From NCBI RefSeq assembly GCF_007096885.1, contig NZ_VJNO01000006.1, positions 62,001 through 126,000 on the forward strand: a stretch of 64,000 nt of DNA, given 5' to 3'. Below, piece by piece: positions 1-8,626 of the stretch (its first letter is position 1; each line of letters starts with the position of its first letter). The notes below the pieces were generated by a model. That model made no database searches, had not been told where the DNA came from, and saw only the letters and a list, made by a program, of their open reading frames with translations. A program made the translations under genes and the position numbers. The stretch is from Streptomyces sp. 130. Lineage in GTDB: Bacteria; Actinomycetota; Actinomycetes; Streptomycetales; Streptomycetaceae.

Positions 1-1235
1 ATGCTTTCCAGCCGTGCGCGGCGCAGCTCGACCAGGGGCTCCAGGGCGGGCAGTGAAAGGGGCCGCCCGGCCCGGCCCAGCGCGTCGATCGTGCGCCGCA
101 CCTGTTCCTCCGGTGGGAAGCCGACCGACGCGAAGTACTGCCAGATCGCTTCGTCCTCCTTGCCGGGCAGAAGCAGCACCTCGGCATGCTCGACTCCGCG
201 CCCGGCGCGGCCCACCTGCTGGTAGTAGGCGATGGGGGAGGACGGCGACCCGAGGTGAACGACGAAGCCGAGGTCGGGCTTGTCGAAGCCCATGCCGAGC
301 GCGGAAGTCGCCACCAGCGCCTTGAGCCGATTGGCCAGCAGATCGTCCTCCGCCTGCTGCCGTTCCGCGTTCTCGGTGCGGCCGGTGTAGGACGCGACTG
401 TGTGCCCGCACTGCCGGAGATACGAGGTGACCTCCTCGGCGGCCGCGACCGTGAGCGTGTAGATGATTCCCGAGCCCGGAAGCTCCTTGAGGCGGTCCCC
501 GAGCCACGCCAGGCGGTGTGTCGCGTCGGGGAGCCGCAGCACGCTGAGGCTCAGGCTCTCGCGGTCCAGTGAACCCCTCAGCACGAGCGCGTCCGCGCCG
601 GAGCCGGTACCCAGCTGTTCCGCCACGTCCGCGGTGACCCGGGCGTTCGCCGTGGCCGTGGTGGCGAGCACCGGGACTCCGGCGGGGAGATCGGCGAGCA
701 TCGTCCGCAGCCGGCGATAGTCGGGCCGGAAGTCGTGGCCCCAGTCGGAGATGCAGTGCGCCTCGTCCACGACGAGCAGCCCGGTGGTCGCGGCGAGCCG
801 GGGCAGCACATGGTCGCGGAAATCGGGATTGTTGAGGCGCTCGGGGCTGACCAGCAGGACGTCGACCTCACCGGCGGCCACCTCGTCCTGCACGGTGTCC
901 CACTCCTCCGTGTTGGAAGAGTTGATCGTGCGCGCACTGATACCGGCGCGGGCCGCCGCCGCGACCTGGTTGCGCATCAGCGCCAGCAGCGGCGAGACGA
1001 TGACCGTCGGTCCGGCGCCCAGCGCACGCAGGAGGGAGGTGGCGACGAAGTACACCGCGGACTTTCCCCAGCCGGTGCGCTGGACCACCAGCGCCCGCCG
1101 CTTGTCCGCGACGAGTGCCTCGATGGCCCGCCACTGGTCCTCACGCAGACGCGCGGTGCCGGAGGCGTCACCGACGAGTCGGGCCAGTACGGAATCGGCC
1201 GAAGCCCTGAGCTCTGCGCGGTCTGCGTTGGTCAT
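1..1235 (-). CDS. recQ: RecQ-family ATP-dependent DNA helicase (3' part missing)
   Basis: This encodes a superfamily 2 helicase expected to unwind DNA 3'-5' in recombination and repair. The frame is open from an ATG at 1235 leftward past the window edge, so only about 411 N-terminal residues are visible. A Walker A motif (RTGWGKSA) lies near residue 54. A DEAH box followed by CISDWGHDFRPDY, the classic RecQ motif II signature, lies near residue 160. It is divergent from the DUF4192 gene, and their 111-bp gap carries a double DnaA box. The C-terminal zinc-binding and RQC regions lie outside the window, so the full domain set cannot be judged. The family call is secure. Confidence 0.93.
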   Translation of the reverse strand, partial: MTNADRAELRASADSVLARLVGDASGTARLREDQWRAIEALVADKRRALVVQRTGWGKSAVYFVATSLLRALGAGPTVIVSPLLALMRNQVAAAARAGISARTINSSNTEEWDTVQDEVAAGEVDVLLVSPERLNNPDFRDHVLPRLAATTGLLVVDEAHCISDWGHDFRPDYRRLRTMLADLPAGVPVLATTATANARVTADVAEQLGTGSGADALVLRGSLDRESLSLSVLRLPDATHRLAWLGDRLKELPGSGIIYTLTVAAAEEVTSYLRQCGHTVASYTGRTENAERQQAEDDLLANRLKALVATSALGMGFDKPDLGFVVHLGSPSSPIAYYQQVGRAGRGVEHAEVLLLPGKEDEAIWQYFASVGFPPEEQVRRTIDALGRAGRPLSLPALEPLVELRRARLES

Positions 1236-1286
1236 GCCTCCCATGCAACCCGATGGATCCGACAACCGCGAACAGCCCGTCACTGT

Positions 1287-1307
1287 CTGTGGATAAGTTA
1301 TCCACAG
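1287..1307. promoter_or_regulatory. Head-to-head pair of DnaA boxes (perfect 21-bp palindrome)
   Basis: TGTGGATAA (1288-1296) and TTATCCACA (1298-1306) face each other across a single G, and the symmetry extends one further base on each side. Each 9-mer is an exact copy of the strong E. coli DnaA box; the Streptomyces preference is TTGTCCACA, from memory. The site is in the 111-bp gap between the divergent recQ and DUF4192 genes and could control either. Direct DnaA binding is inference. Confidence 0.7.
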
Positions 1308-1346
1308 GGGGTGGCGGAAACGCGCGGGCCGCGAGACGGTCTGGCC

Positions 1347-2651
1347 ATGAACAAGCACCCCGAATCAATCGGTCCCTCCGAGGAACAGCAGATCACCCTG
1401 CGGGGCCCGGCCGAGCTGGCCGACGCTCTCCCCTATCTCCTGGGCTTCCACCCGAGTGACAGTGTGGTCATGGTCGCCCTGCACGGTGGCCGAGGCCGGT
1501 TCGGAGCCAGGCTCAGGCTCGACATCCCGCGGTCTCCGCAGGAATGGCCGACGGCCGCCGAGCAGCTCGCCGAATGCCTGATCAAGGGAAGCGAGCGGCG
1601 TGACGCCCGGCCCGACGCCATCGTCGTCTTCCTCTGCCAGGACCCGGTGGACGGCGAGACGGGCAGTCAGACCATGGAGCGTCTGCGGCCGTTCGCCCAG
1701 CGGTTGCGTACGGCGTGCGGCGCGCTGGACGTGCCGGTTCTCGAAGCGCTGTGCATCTCGGGCAACCGCTACTGGTCCTACGTATGCCCCGATGCCCGCT
1801 GCTGCCCGGCCGAAGGCAACCTGATGGCCATGCCAGGGACCTCGGTGATGGCGGCGGCGGCCACCTACGCCGGCATTCAGGTGCGGGGATCGTTGCGTGA
1901 GATGGAGGCCAGGCTCACACCGCTCACTCGCACATCCGGCACCACCCAGCAGCGTGCCCTGGACGCGGCGGGCAGCGCGATGGTGCCCCTGCTGCTCGAT
2001 CAGGAACGCCGCCAGGAGCTCGCGGGCGACACTCTGAAACTCGCCGGCCGCCTGATCGACCGCCTGGGGAAGGCGCCCGTCACGGCACCGTCCCTCGCAG
2101 ACATCAACGACGACCGGTTGATCAGCGACGAGGAGGCGGCGTCGATGATTCTCGGTCTCCAGGACAGGGAGACCCGCGACAGGGCGGCGGAGTGGATGGA
2201 GGGCCCGAAGGCACATGCCGCCTTGAGGCTCTGGCGAGCGCTGGCCCGACGCTGCGTCGCCCCGTACGAAGAACACGCCGCAGCCCCTCTCACCTTGGCG
2301 GGCTGGGTCTCCTGGTCGACCGGAGACGAACCGGCCGCTCGCGTCGCGCTGGGGCTGGCTCTGCGCCTCGATCCGCATTACACCTTCGCGCAGCTCCTGC
2401 ACGAGGCGTGCAACCAGGGGCTCGACCCGGAGACACTGCGGCGCTGCCTGCGCGGCGAGCGCAGCATGCGGGCAGCCGGGCACGGCCGGCCTGCGGAACG
2501 GGTCGCGGGGGCCCGTTCCGCACGGGCGAGGCCGGCCGGGCGCGGCAGGACGCGTCCCGGTTCCACCCGTCCCGGCACCGGAGCGGCGGGCAGGCGGCGG
2601 CCCGCCCGGCCCGGGGTGCAGGGACGCCGGGGGACCAGGTCCGGCCGTTGA
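1347..2651 (+). CDS. DUF4192 domain-containing protein
   Basis: This is a 434-residue cytoplasmic protein of the actinobacterial DUF4192 family, whose function is not established. The family hallmark is the opening stretch after about residue 20 (GPAELADALPYLLGFHP), followed by an alpha/beta body. The last 60 residues are very rich in Arg, Gly and Pro and look disordered. The ATG at 1347 is chosen because the conserved region starts about 20 residues later. It is transcribed away from recQ, and a strong hairpin lies just after its stop. No catalytic motif is evident. Confidence 0.85.
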   Translation: MNKHPESIGPSEEQQITLRGPAELADALPYLLGFHPSDSVVMVALHGGRGRFGARLRLDIPRSPQEWPTAAEQLAECLIKGSERRDARPDAIVVFLCQDPVDGETGSQTMERLRPFAQRLRTACGALDVPVLEALCISGNRYWSYVCPDARCCPAEGNLMAMPGTSVMAAAATYAGIQVRGSLREMEARLTPLTRTSGTTQQRALDAAGSAMVPLLLDQERRQELAGDTLKLAGRLIDRLGKAPVTAPSLADINDDRLISDEEAASMILGLQDRETRDRAAEWMEGPKAHAALRLWRALARRCVAPYEEHAAAPLTLAGWVSWSTGDEPAARVALGLALRLDPHYTFAQLLHEACNQGLDPETLRRCLRGERSMRAAGHGRPAERVAGARSARARPAGRGRTRPGSTRPGTGAAGRRRPARPGVQGRRGTRSGR

Positions 2652-2656
2652 GACGG

Positions 2657-2683
2657 TGCGGCGCCGGGCCCCGGCGCCGCACG
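2657..2683 (+). terminator. Hairpin after the DUF4192 gene
   Basis: Two perfect 13-base arms, GTGCGGCGCCGGG and its complement, are separated by one base and begin five bases after the stop codon. There is no T tract, which is common for Streptomyces terminators. Confidence 0.7.
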
Positions 2684-2792
2684 CGGGGCCGGTCGGACGC
2701 CTCGCGTCGCCGGAGGACACCGGGCCCGCGTTTCCTCCGGGCGCCCGGAGCGGGCTCCGTAGGGCGGTGAAGAGTCATCAGGAGGGGAGTGT

Positions 2793-2817
2793 TTATCGTC
2801 AGGAAGACGACTATGAT
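2793..2817 (+). promoter_or_regulatory. Leaderless promoter overlapping a short inverted repeat
   Basis: TATGAT (2812-2817) fits a -10 element and lies six bases before the ATG at 2824, so the transcript would start at or next to the start codon. No Shine-Dalgarno sequence is present, which agrees with leaderless translation. TCGTC (2796-2800) and GACGA (2806-2810) form an inverted repeat between the -35 and -10 positions, where a repressor would bind. Autoregulation by the NrtR-like product is inference. Confidence 0.45.
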
Positions 2818-2823
2818 CGCGGC

Positions 2824-3588
2824 ATGCCGCCCTACGACCCGTCGACCTTTCCGCCGTTCGCCGTCACCGTCGACCTGGTGGTACTCACGGTGCGTCGGCA
2901 CGCCCTCTGTGCGCTGGTGGTACGGCGGGGTGAGACCCCGTTCCAGGGAAGGTGGGCCCTGCCGGGCGGTTTCGTCAAAGCCGACGAGGATCTCGGGGCC
3001 GCGGCGGCACGGGAGCTCGTCGAGGAGACCGGCCTGTGCGCCCAGAATCCGGCGGCCCCGGCCGTCGGCAACGGCGCCCACCTGGAACAGCTCGCCACGT
3101 ACGGGGACCCTGCCCGGGACCCGAGGATGAGGGTGGTCAGCGTCGCCCATCTCGCGCTGGCCCCCGATCTGCCCGCTCCCAGGGCGGGCGGCGACGCGAA
3201 CAGTGCGCGATGGGCACCCGTCGAGGACCTGCTCGGCCCGGAGGGCGGCTGTGGACCGGACGGCGAGCACCAGGCGCCGTTGGCCTTCGACCACGCGAAG
3301 ATCCTTGCCGACGGGGTCGAGCGGGCCCGGTCCAAGATCGAGTATTCCTCGCTGGCCACCGCCTTCTGCCCACCCGCCTTCACGGTCGGCGAGCTGCGCC
3401 GGGTGTACGAGGCGGTGTGGGGTGTCGTGCTCGATCCGCGGAACTTCCACCGCAAAGTGACGGGTACGCCGGGCTTCCTGGTGCCCACCGGAGGGACGAC
3501 CACCCGCCAGGGGGGCCGCCCGGCCCAGCTGTTCCGGTCGGGCACGGCGACCGTGCTCAACCCTCCGATGCTGAGGCCCGAGGTCTGA
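2824..3588 (+). CDS. NUDIX domain protein with C-terminal winged helix (NrtR-like)
   Basis: This 254-residue protein has a NUDIX fold at about residues 10-150 and a winged-helix domain at about 160-240, the arrangement of NrtR-type regulators that sense NAD-related nucleotides. The NUDIX box region reads GGFVKADEDLGAAAARELVEETG; relative to GX5EX7REUXEEXGU the first Glu position is D, while the REL-EE core is intact. Hydrolase activity may therefore survive. The C-terminal part (HAKILADGVERARSKIEYS, then a stretch ending in NFHRKV) is typical of this group. The start is the ATG at 2824, preceded by a -10-like TATGAT and no ribosome site. Its regulated genes cannot be told from the context. 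Confidence 0.85.
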   Translation: MPPYDPSTFPPFAVTVDLVVLTVRRHALCALVVRRGETPFQGRWALPGGFVKADEDLGAAAARELVEETGLCAQNPAAPAVGNGAHLEQLATYGDPARDPRMRVVSVAHLALAPDLPAPRAGGDANSARWAPVEDLLGPEGGCGPDGEHQAPLAFDHAKILADGVERARSKIEYSSLATAFCPPAFTVGELRRVYEAVWGVVLDPRNFHRKVTGTPGFLVPTGGTTTRQGGRPAQLFRSGTATVLNPPMLRPEV

Positions 3589-3743
3589 GGTTCTGCTCGT
3601 CACGCCCGCTGGGCGAAGGCGGCCCCGGCCGCCGCGCGCCCCGCCTTGCGCCAAAAGTCTGATATGTCGGGTTATCGTGCTGCGGTACTCACTCGCCGCC
3701 GGGCGGCTCCGCCTTCGCCGTCCCATTTCCTGCGAGAGAAGCG

Positions 3744-5546
3744 ATGCTCCAGGCCATCGGACTGACCAGCTCCCCCTCCCGTGGACAAGCCCCCGCCGTA
3801 AACGACCTCACCTTCGACGCGGAGCCGGGGTGCGTCACCGCACTGCTGGGCGCACCGGGTTCCGGAAAGACCGCAGCCCTGCGGTTGATGCTCGAGCTGG
3901 AAGCGGGCCGGGGGGTCACCTACTTCCGGGGCAGGCCGCTGCATCGCGTTCCGAACCCGGCCGGTGAGGTGGGCGTGGTGCTGGGTGACGTGCCGGGGCA
4001 CCCCGCACGCACCGTTCGGGGACAGCTGCGCATGCTCTGCGCCGCGGCCGGCGTACCGGTCTCCCGGGCCGACGAACTCCTCGACGCGGTGGGCCTCGCC
4101 GGCCTGAGAGATCAGCGCATCGCCACCCTGTCCCTCGGTATGGACCGTCGGCTGGCGCTCGCCTGCGCTCTGCTCGGGGACCCGCACACGCTGCTCCTGG
4201 ACGATCCGGCGGCGGGGTTGGTGCCCAAGGAGGCCGACTGGTTGCACGGGATGCTGCGCACCCACGCCGAGCGGGGCGGAACCGTACTGTTCGCCACCAG
4301 GGACCCCAAGGAGGCCGCGCGCTCGGCCGGTCATGTGGTCACCCTCGACGGTGGGCGGGTGGTCGCCGACCAGGACGGAGCGGCCTTTTCCCGTACCCGC
4401 CTACGGCCCCGCGTGGCGGTCCGCTCCCCGCAGGCCGCCCGCCTCGCGGCCATCGTCAGCCGGGAAGCGCGTGCCGCTCGACGGTCCGTGGAAGTCGTCG
4501 CCGAGGCGGCCGGCAACCGGCTCTCGGTGTACGGCAGCAGCTGCGCGGAGGTGGGCGACGCCGCCTTCCGGCACGGGCTCCCCGTTCACCAGCTCGCCGA
4601 CGAAGTGGGTGACATGGGTCCCGCGGGCGCGACCGATGCCGCGGCCGATCCCGCGGCCGATGGCCGTACGGCGTCATCGCGCAGCGCCGTCGATGGCGAC
4701 TCCGGATACTCCCCCCGCTCCTCGCGGTCCGCCGCCCGGGGTGAGCTTCCGCCGCCGATCAGGCGGCGCCCGGCCAGGGGGCCCTTGCGGCCGGTGCGGT
4801 ACGAACTGCGCCGGTTGTTCGGGGTGCGGACGACCACCTCGATCATGGCCGTCGTGCTGACCGCTTCCGTCGGTCTCTCCGTGCTGATGGCCCGCGACGG
4901 CCGCGCCCCCCTCGTCCACGTGATCGCCGCCTGGCCCTCGTTGCTGCCGCTGCCGCCCGCCGCGCTCGGTGCCGGGCTTCTCGGAGCGCTGTCCTTCGGC
5001 GACGAGTTCCGCTATCCGGCACTCGCCACCGGGCGGGGGACTGTGCCCCGCAGGCTCGGACTGCTCGTCGCCAAACTGGTGGTGTCCGGGGCGGTCGCCC
5101 TTCTGCTGGCGTCGCTCGTCGTGCTGGGCTCGGCCGCGGCCCTGCGCGTCGTGTACGGGGGGAGCCTGCTCGACATCCCGTCGAACGCGGTGTCGAGCGC
5201 GGTGAGCTGGTCCGCTCTGACGGTCGGCTGTGCCTGGGCCGGGCTGCTGGCCGCCGGCATCTTCCGGGTGGCGGCGGCGGGCATCGCTGCTGTGCTCGCC
5301 GTGCCCGTGGTGATGGTGCCGCTCGTCGAGCGGACGCCGAAGGCGGCGACCACGCGTTCGATGGCTGGGCTTCCCGGTCGGCTGCGGGATCTGGCCTGGC
5401 TCCAGTGGCCGGGGGAGGCGGACCGGTGGATGCTGGCCGCCGCGCGGATCGTGGCGCATCCCGTGGGTGCGGCCCTGGCGCTGTCCCTGACGGCCCTGAC
5501 CTGCGCGTTTCTGCTCACTGGCCTGCGCGGGAGGGTCCGTTGGTGA
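3744..5546 (+). CDS. ABC transporter ATPase fused to a membrane domain
   Basis: The 600-residue protein has an ABC ATPase at about residues 1-220, a low-complexity linker at about 275-345, and a hydrophobic C-terminal half with about six membrane segments. Walker A is GAPGSGKT and Walker B is TLLLDDPAAG, where the usual catalytic Glu after the Asp pair is not seen. The signature motif is LSLGM instead of LSGGQ. Such half-transporters usually dimerise to export small molecules or peptides, but the weak signature and altered Walker B make ATPase turnover uncertain. The ATG at 3744 follows GAGAGAAG. It lies directly upstream of whiH, as in S. coelicolor (from memory). Confidence 0.8.
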   Translation: MLQAIGLTSSPSRGQAPAVNDLTFDAEPGCVTALLGAPGSGKTAALRLMLELEAGRGVTYFRGRPLHRVPNPAGEVGVVLGDVPGHPARTVRGQLRMLCAAAGVPVSRADELLDAVGLAGLRDQRIATLSLGMDRRLALACALLGDPHTLLLDDPAAGLVPKEADWLHGMLRTHAERGGTVLFATRDPKEAARSAGHVVTLDGGRVVADQDGAAFSRTRLRPRVAVRSPQAARLAAIVSREARAARRSVEVVAEAAGNRLSVYGSSCAEVGDAAFRHGLPVHQLADEVGDMGPAGATDAAADPAADGRTASSRSAVDGDSGYSPRSSRSAARGELPPPIRRRPARGPLRPVRYELRRLFGVRTTTSIMAVVLTASVGLSVLMARDGRAPLVHVIAAWPSLLPLPPAALGAGLLGALSFGDEFRYPALATGRGTVPRRLGLLVAKLVVSGAVALLLASLVVLGSAAALRVVYGGSLLDIPSNAVSSAVSWSALTVGCAWAGLLAAGIFRVAAAGIAAVLAVPVVMVPLVERTPKAATTRSMAGLPGRLRDLAWLQWPGEADRWMLAAARIVAHPVGAALALSLTALTCAFLLTGLRGRVRW

Positions 5547-5610
5547 GCACGCCGGGCGGCGGGTGGCGGCGTCCCCGTAACCTCTCCAGCGGAAAGTCCG
5601 GTTTATACCA

Positions 5611-5643
5611 GTAAGGCGTCAATTGATGGGCGAGTGCCGATCA
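5611..5643 (+). promoter_or_regulatory. Candidate sigma-WhiG promoter of whiH
   Basis: GCCGATCA (5636-5643) differs by one base from the -10 consensus GCCGATAA of the FliA-like sporulation sigma factor WhiG. GTCAA lies upstream at 5618-5622, at roughly the -35 distance. whiH is a known WhiG target in S. coelicolor. Transcription would begin near 5650, which excludes the ATG at 5623 as the whiH start. Confidence 0.55.
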
Positions 5644-5706
5644 CCCTTTCGTGTGCTTTTCAGCAAAGACCTCAAGGGGCGGATGGGAGCCGCCGACAAA
5701 GGATGC

Positions 5707-6594
5707 GTGAGTACCCTTGCGCACACCATGATGACCACCGCCCGCTCCGCCGATTCCGGCCTCGCCGGCCCGGGCGAACTCGACCGTTACCCGTACACGG
5801 AGGCGCCGGCCGGCGAGCGCGCCGCCGCGCGCTCCTGGGACGGCGCCGAAGCCGAACTCGGCCGGGTGGGCCGACGGGGGTCGGCCAGCCGTGGCCGCGG
5901 GCTCCACGGCCAACTTGTCCAGCAGCTGGGGCAGATGATCGTCTCCGGCGACCTCGGGGCGGACCGCCCCCTGGTGCCCGAGGAGATCGGCCAGCGTTTC
6001 GAGGTTTCCAGGACCGTTGTGCGGGAATCGCTGCGCGTACTGGAGGCGAAGGGGCTGGTCAGCGCCCGCCCCAATGTCGGTACCCGAGTGCGGCCGGTCG
6101 GTGACTGGAATCTGCTCGATCCCGACATCATCGAATGGCGCGCCTTCGGCCCGCAGCGTGACGACCAGCGCCGCGAGCTGGGTGATCTCAGGTGGACGAT
6201 CGAGCCGCTCGCTGCCCGCCTTGCCGCAGGGCACGGGCGCGAGGATCTTCAGCAGCGTCTTGTCGACATGGTCGAGATCATGGGGCACGCGCTCGGGCAG
6301 GGCGACATGATCACGTGCGCCCGCGCCGACGCGGAGTTCCACTCCTTGCTCATCCAGGCCGCCGGCAATCGCATGCTGGAGCACCTTTCCGGGATCGTCT
6401 CCGCGGCGCTGCAGGTGTCGGGAGGCCCAGCCACCGCTTGCGACCGGCCCAGCGAGGCGTCCCTGGCCCTGCACGCGCACATCGTGGACGCCCTCGCGTC
6501 CGGTGACTCGGCGGGTGCCGAGTCGGCCATGCGCCAGCTGCTGGTCGGGCACCACGAGGCGGAACGCGTGGTGCCGGCGCCGCGCGAGCACTGA
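5707..6594 (+). CDS. whiH: Sporulation regulator WhiH (GntR/FadR family)
   Basis: WhiH is needed for septation of aerial hyphae in Streptomyces. From the GTG at 5707 the product has 295 residues: a disordered lead of about 65, a GntR-type winged helix (core EEIGQRFEVSRTVVRESLRVL) at about residues 75-135, and an FCD ligand-binding domain to the end. The GTG follows AAAGGA closely. Upstream in-frame ATGs at 5623 and 5683 exist, but the first precedes the likely transcription start. It sits directly upstream of hrdB, the known whiH-hrdB order, and a strong hairpin separates the two. The FCD domain suggests control by a small carboxylic acid; the ligand cannot be read from sequence. Confidence 0.93.
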   Translation: MSTLAHTMMTTARSADSGLAGPGELDRYPYTEAPAGERAAARSWDGAEAELGRVGRRGSASRGRGLHGQLVQQLGQMIVSGDLGADRPLVPEEIGQRFEVSRTVVRESLRVLEAKGLVSARPNVGTRVRPVGDWNLLDPDIIEWRAFGPQRDDQRRELGDLRWTIEPLAARLAAGHGREDLQQRLVDMVEIMGHALGQGDMITCARADAEFHSLLIQAAGNRMLEHLSGIVSAALQVSGGPATACDRPSEASLALHAHIVDALASGDSAGAESAMRQLLVGHHEAERVVPAPREH

Positions 6595-6617
6595 CCGCCG
6601 CGCGGGCAGGGTGTGCC

Positions 6618-6660
6618 CACCCCGTGCCGTCGGACCTCGACGGTCCGGCGGCACGGGGTG
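6618..6660 (+). terminator. Terminator between whiH and hrdB
   Basis: A 19-bp stem (6618-6636 with 6642-6660) contains one G-T wobble and has a five-base loop TCGAC. It lies 24 bases after the whiH stop and insulates hrdB from whiH transcription. Confidence 0.85.
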
Positions 6661-6723
6661 GAGAGATGTCGCCTTGGTCGCGTTCATCGCAAATGGGGTG
6701 TGACTCGGGCCACGCGGAACGGC

Positions 6724-6751
6724 CGTAACGCTCCTTGAAACAGCGCGATGA
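6724..6751 (+). promoter_or_regulatory. Candidate ECF-type promoter of hrdB
   Basis: CGTAAC (6724-6729) and CGATGA (6746-6751) are 16 bases apart, a layout like ECF sigma promoters (AAC at -35, CG at -10). The ECF factor ShbA is known to drive hrdB in S. griseus. Transcription would start near 6758, leaving a leader of about 158 bases. The remaining 6595-6915 sequence shows only the whiH terminator. Confidence 0.35.
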
Positions 6752-6915
6752 CTTAAGAGGTGACCGTCGCAGAAGGAATACAGCAGCCGCCCAGGGCGCT
6801 GTGCACTTCTGAGGCCAAGCCCGCGCCGTCGGTGCATTCCCCGCCCGTCGGTCGTCGGTTCCAGCCCTCTCCGGGCCGGGCCGGAAGCCGTTTCCATCGT
6901 TCCGAGAGGTTGTTC

Positions 6916-8463
6916 GTGTCGGCCAGCACATCCCGTACGCTCCCGCCGGAGATCGCCGAGTCCGAATCTGTGATGGCGCTCATTGAGCGGGGAAAGGCTG
7001 ATGGGCAGATCGCCGGCGATGACGTGCGTCGGGCCTTCGAGGCTGACCAGATTCCGCCAACCCAGTGGAAGAACGTTCTGCGCAGCCTCAACCAGATCCT
7101 CGAGGAAGAGGGTGTGACGCTGATGGTCAGTGCCGCGGAGCCGTCGAAGCGTGCCCGCAAGAGCGTTGCAGCGAAGAGCCCGGCCAAGCGCACCGCCACC
7201 AAGACCGTCGCGGCCAAGACGACGGTGACGCGGACGGTGGCAGCGCCCGCCGCCCCGTCCGCCGAGCCCGCGGACCCGTCGGCCGAGGAAGCTCCCGCGG
7301 CCGCGCCCGCGAAGAAGGCCGCAGTCAAGAAGACGGCCGCGAAGAAGACCGCCGTGAAGAAGACGGCGGCCAAGAAGACGGCCTCCAAGAAGGCCGGTAA
7401 GCAGGACGAGGAGATCCTCGACGGCGACGACGTCGTCGAAGAGGTCAAGGTCGGCAAGGGCGAGGAAGAGGAGGGCGAGGGCGAGAACAAGGGCTTCGTC
7501 CTCTCCGACGACGACGAGGACGACGCGCCCGCGCAGCAGGTCGCCGTCGCCGGTGCCACCGCCGACCCGGTCAAGGACTACCTCAAGCAGATCGGCAAGG
7601 TCCCGCTCCTCAACGCCGAGCAGGAGGTCGAGCTCGCCAAGCGCATCGAGGCGGGTCTGTTCGCCGAGGACAAGCTGGCGAACTCCGACAAGCTCGCCCC
7701 CAAGCTCAAGCGCGAGCTGGAGATCATCGCCGAGGACGGCCGGCGCGCGAAGAACCACCTGCTGGAGGCCAACCTCCGTCTCGTGGTCTCGCTGGCCAAG
7801 CGCTACACCGGCCGCGGCATGCTCTTCCTGGACCTGATCCAGGAGGGCAACCTCGGTCTGATCCGCGCGGTCGAGAAGTTCGACTACACCAAGGGCTACA
7901 AGTTCTCCACGTACGCCACCTGGTGGATCCGGCAGGCGATCACTCGCGCGATGGCCGACCAGGCACGCACCATCCGTATTCCGGTGCACATGGTCGAGGT
8001 CATCAACAAGCTGGCACGCGTCCAGCGCCAGATGCTCCAGGACCTGGGCCGCGAGCCCACCCCGGAGGAGCTGGCCAAGGAACTCGACATGACCCCCGAG
8101 AAGGTCATCGAGGTCCAGAAGTACGGCCGGGAGCCGATCTCCCTCCACACCCCGCTGGGTGAGGACGGGGACAGTGAGTTCGGTGACCTGATCGAGGACT
8201 CCGAGGCGGTCGTCCCGGCCGACGCGGTGAGCTTCACGCTCCTCCAGGAACAGCTCCACTCGGTGCTGGACACGCTGTCCGAACGCGAGGCGGGCGTGGT
8301 CTCCATGCGCTTCGGCCTCACCGACGGACAGCCGAAGACGCTGGACGAGATCGGCAAGGTCTACGGCGTGACGCGCGAGCGCATCCGTCAGATCGAGTCC
8401 AAGACCATGTCGAAGCTGCGCCACCCGTCGCGCTCGCAGGTGCTGCGCGACTACCTCGACTAG
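6916..8463 (+). CDS. hrdB: Principal RNA polymerase sigma factor HrdB
   Basis: This is the essential group 1 sigma-70 factor (515 residues) that directs RNA polymerase to housekeeping promoters. Region 1.1 lies at about residues 1-75. A Lys/Ala stretch with repeated KKTA units (about 130-165) and an acidic stretch (about 170-205) follow. Regions 1.2-4.2 (about 215-515) are essentially identical to known HrdB, including the [14 protein letters not shown] and [16 protein letters not shown] stretches and the [20 protein letters not shown] helix-turn-helix. The GTG at 6916 follows GAGAGG with a six-base spacer. A strong terminator follows at 8481. The Lys/Ala repeat region varies in length between species. 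Confidence 0.98.
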   Translation: MSASTSRTLPPEIAESESVMALIERGKADGQIAGDDVRRAFEADQIPPTQWKNVLRSLNQILEEEGVTLMVSAAEPSKRARKSVAAKSPAKRTATKTVAAKTTVTRTVAAPAAPSAEPADPSAEEAPAAAPAKKAAVKKTAAKKTAVKKTAAKKTASKKAGKQDEEILDGDDVVEEVKVGKGEEEEGEGENKGFVLSDDDEDDAPAQQVAVAGATADPVKDYLKQIGKVPLLNAEQEVELAKRIEAGLFAEDKLANSDKLAPKLKRELEIIAEDGRRAKNHLLEANLRLVVSLAKRYTGRGMLFLDLIQEGNLGLIRAVEKFDYTKGYKFSTYATWWIRQAITRAMADQARTIRIPVHMVEVINKLARVQRQMLQDLGREPTPEELAKELDMTPEKVIEVQKYGREPISLHTPLGEDGDSEFGDLIEDSEAVVPADAVSFTLLQEQLHSVLDTLSEREAGVVSMRFGLTDGQPKTLDEIGKVYGVTRERIRQIESKTMSKLRHPSRSQVLRDYLD

Positions 8464-8480
8464 GCCGCAGCGGTATCACG

Positions 8481-8527
8481 ACGCGGCGAGGGCCCGGGTC
8501 CCACGGAGGACCGGGCCCTCGCCGCGT
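8481..8527 (+). terminator. Terminator of hrdB
   Basis: A perfect 17-bp stem pairs 8481-8497 with 8511-8527 and closes on a 13-base loop that can pair a little further. It begins 17 bases after the hrdB stop. Confidence 0.88.
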
Positions 8528-8626
8528 CGCGTCCCGATCTCCACGTGCGTCCGAGGCGGAGGTGCGCATCGGCGTCGCCGCGATGACTCTGGGTGGGCAA
8601 GGTTCATCACAGAGTCAGGAGTACGC

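Noticed and set aside
5623..5706. N-terminal extension of whiH from the ATG at 5623
   Set aside because: The WhiG-like -10 element at 5636-5643 would place this ATG outside the transcript.
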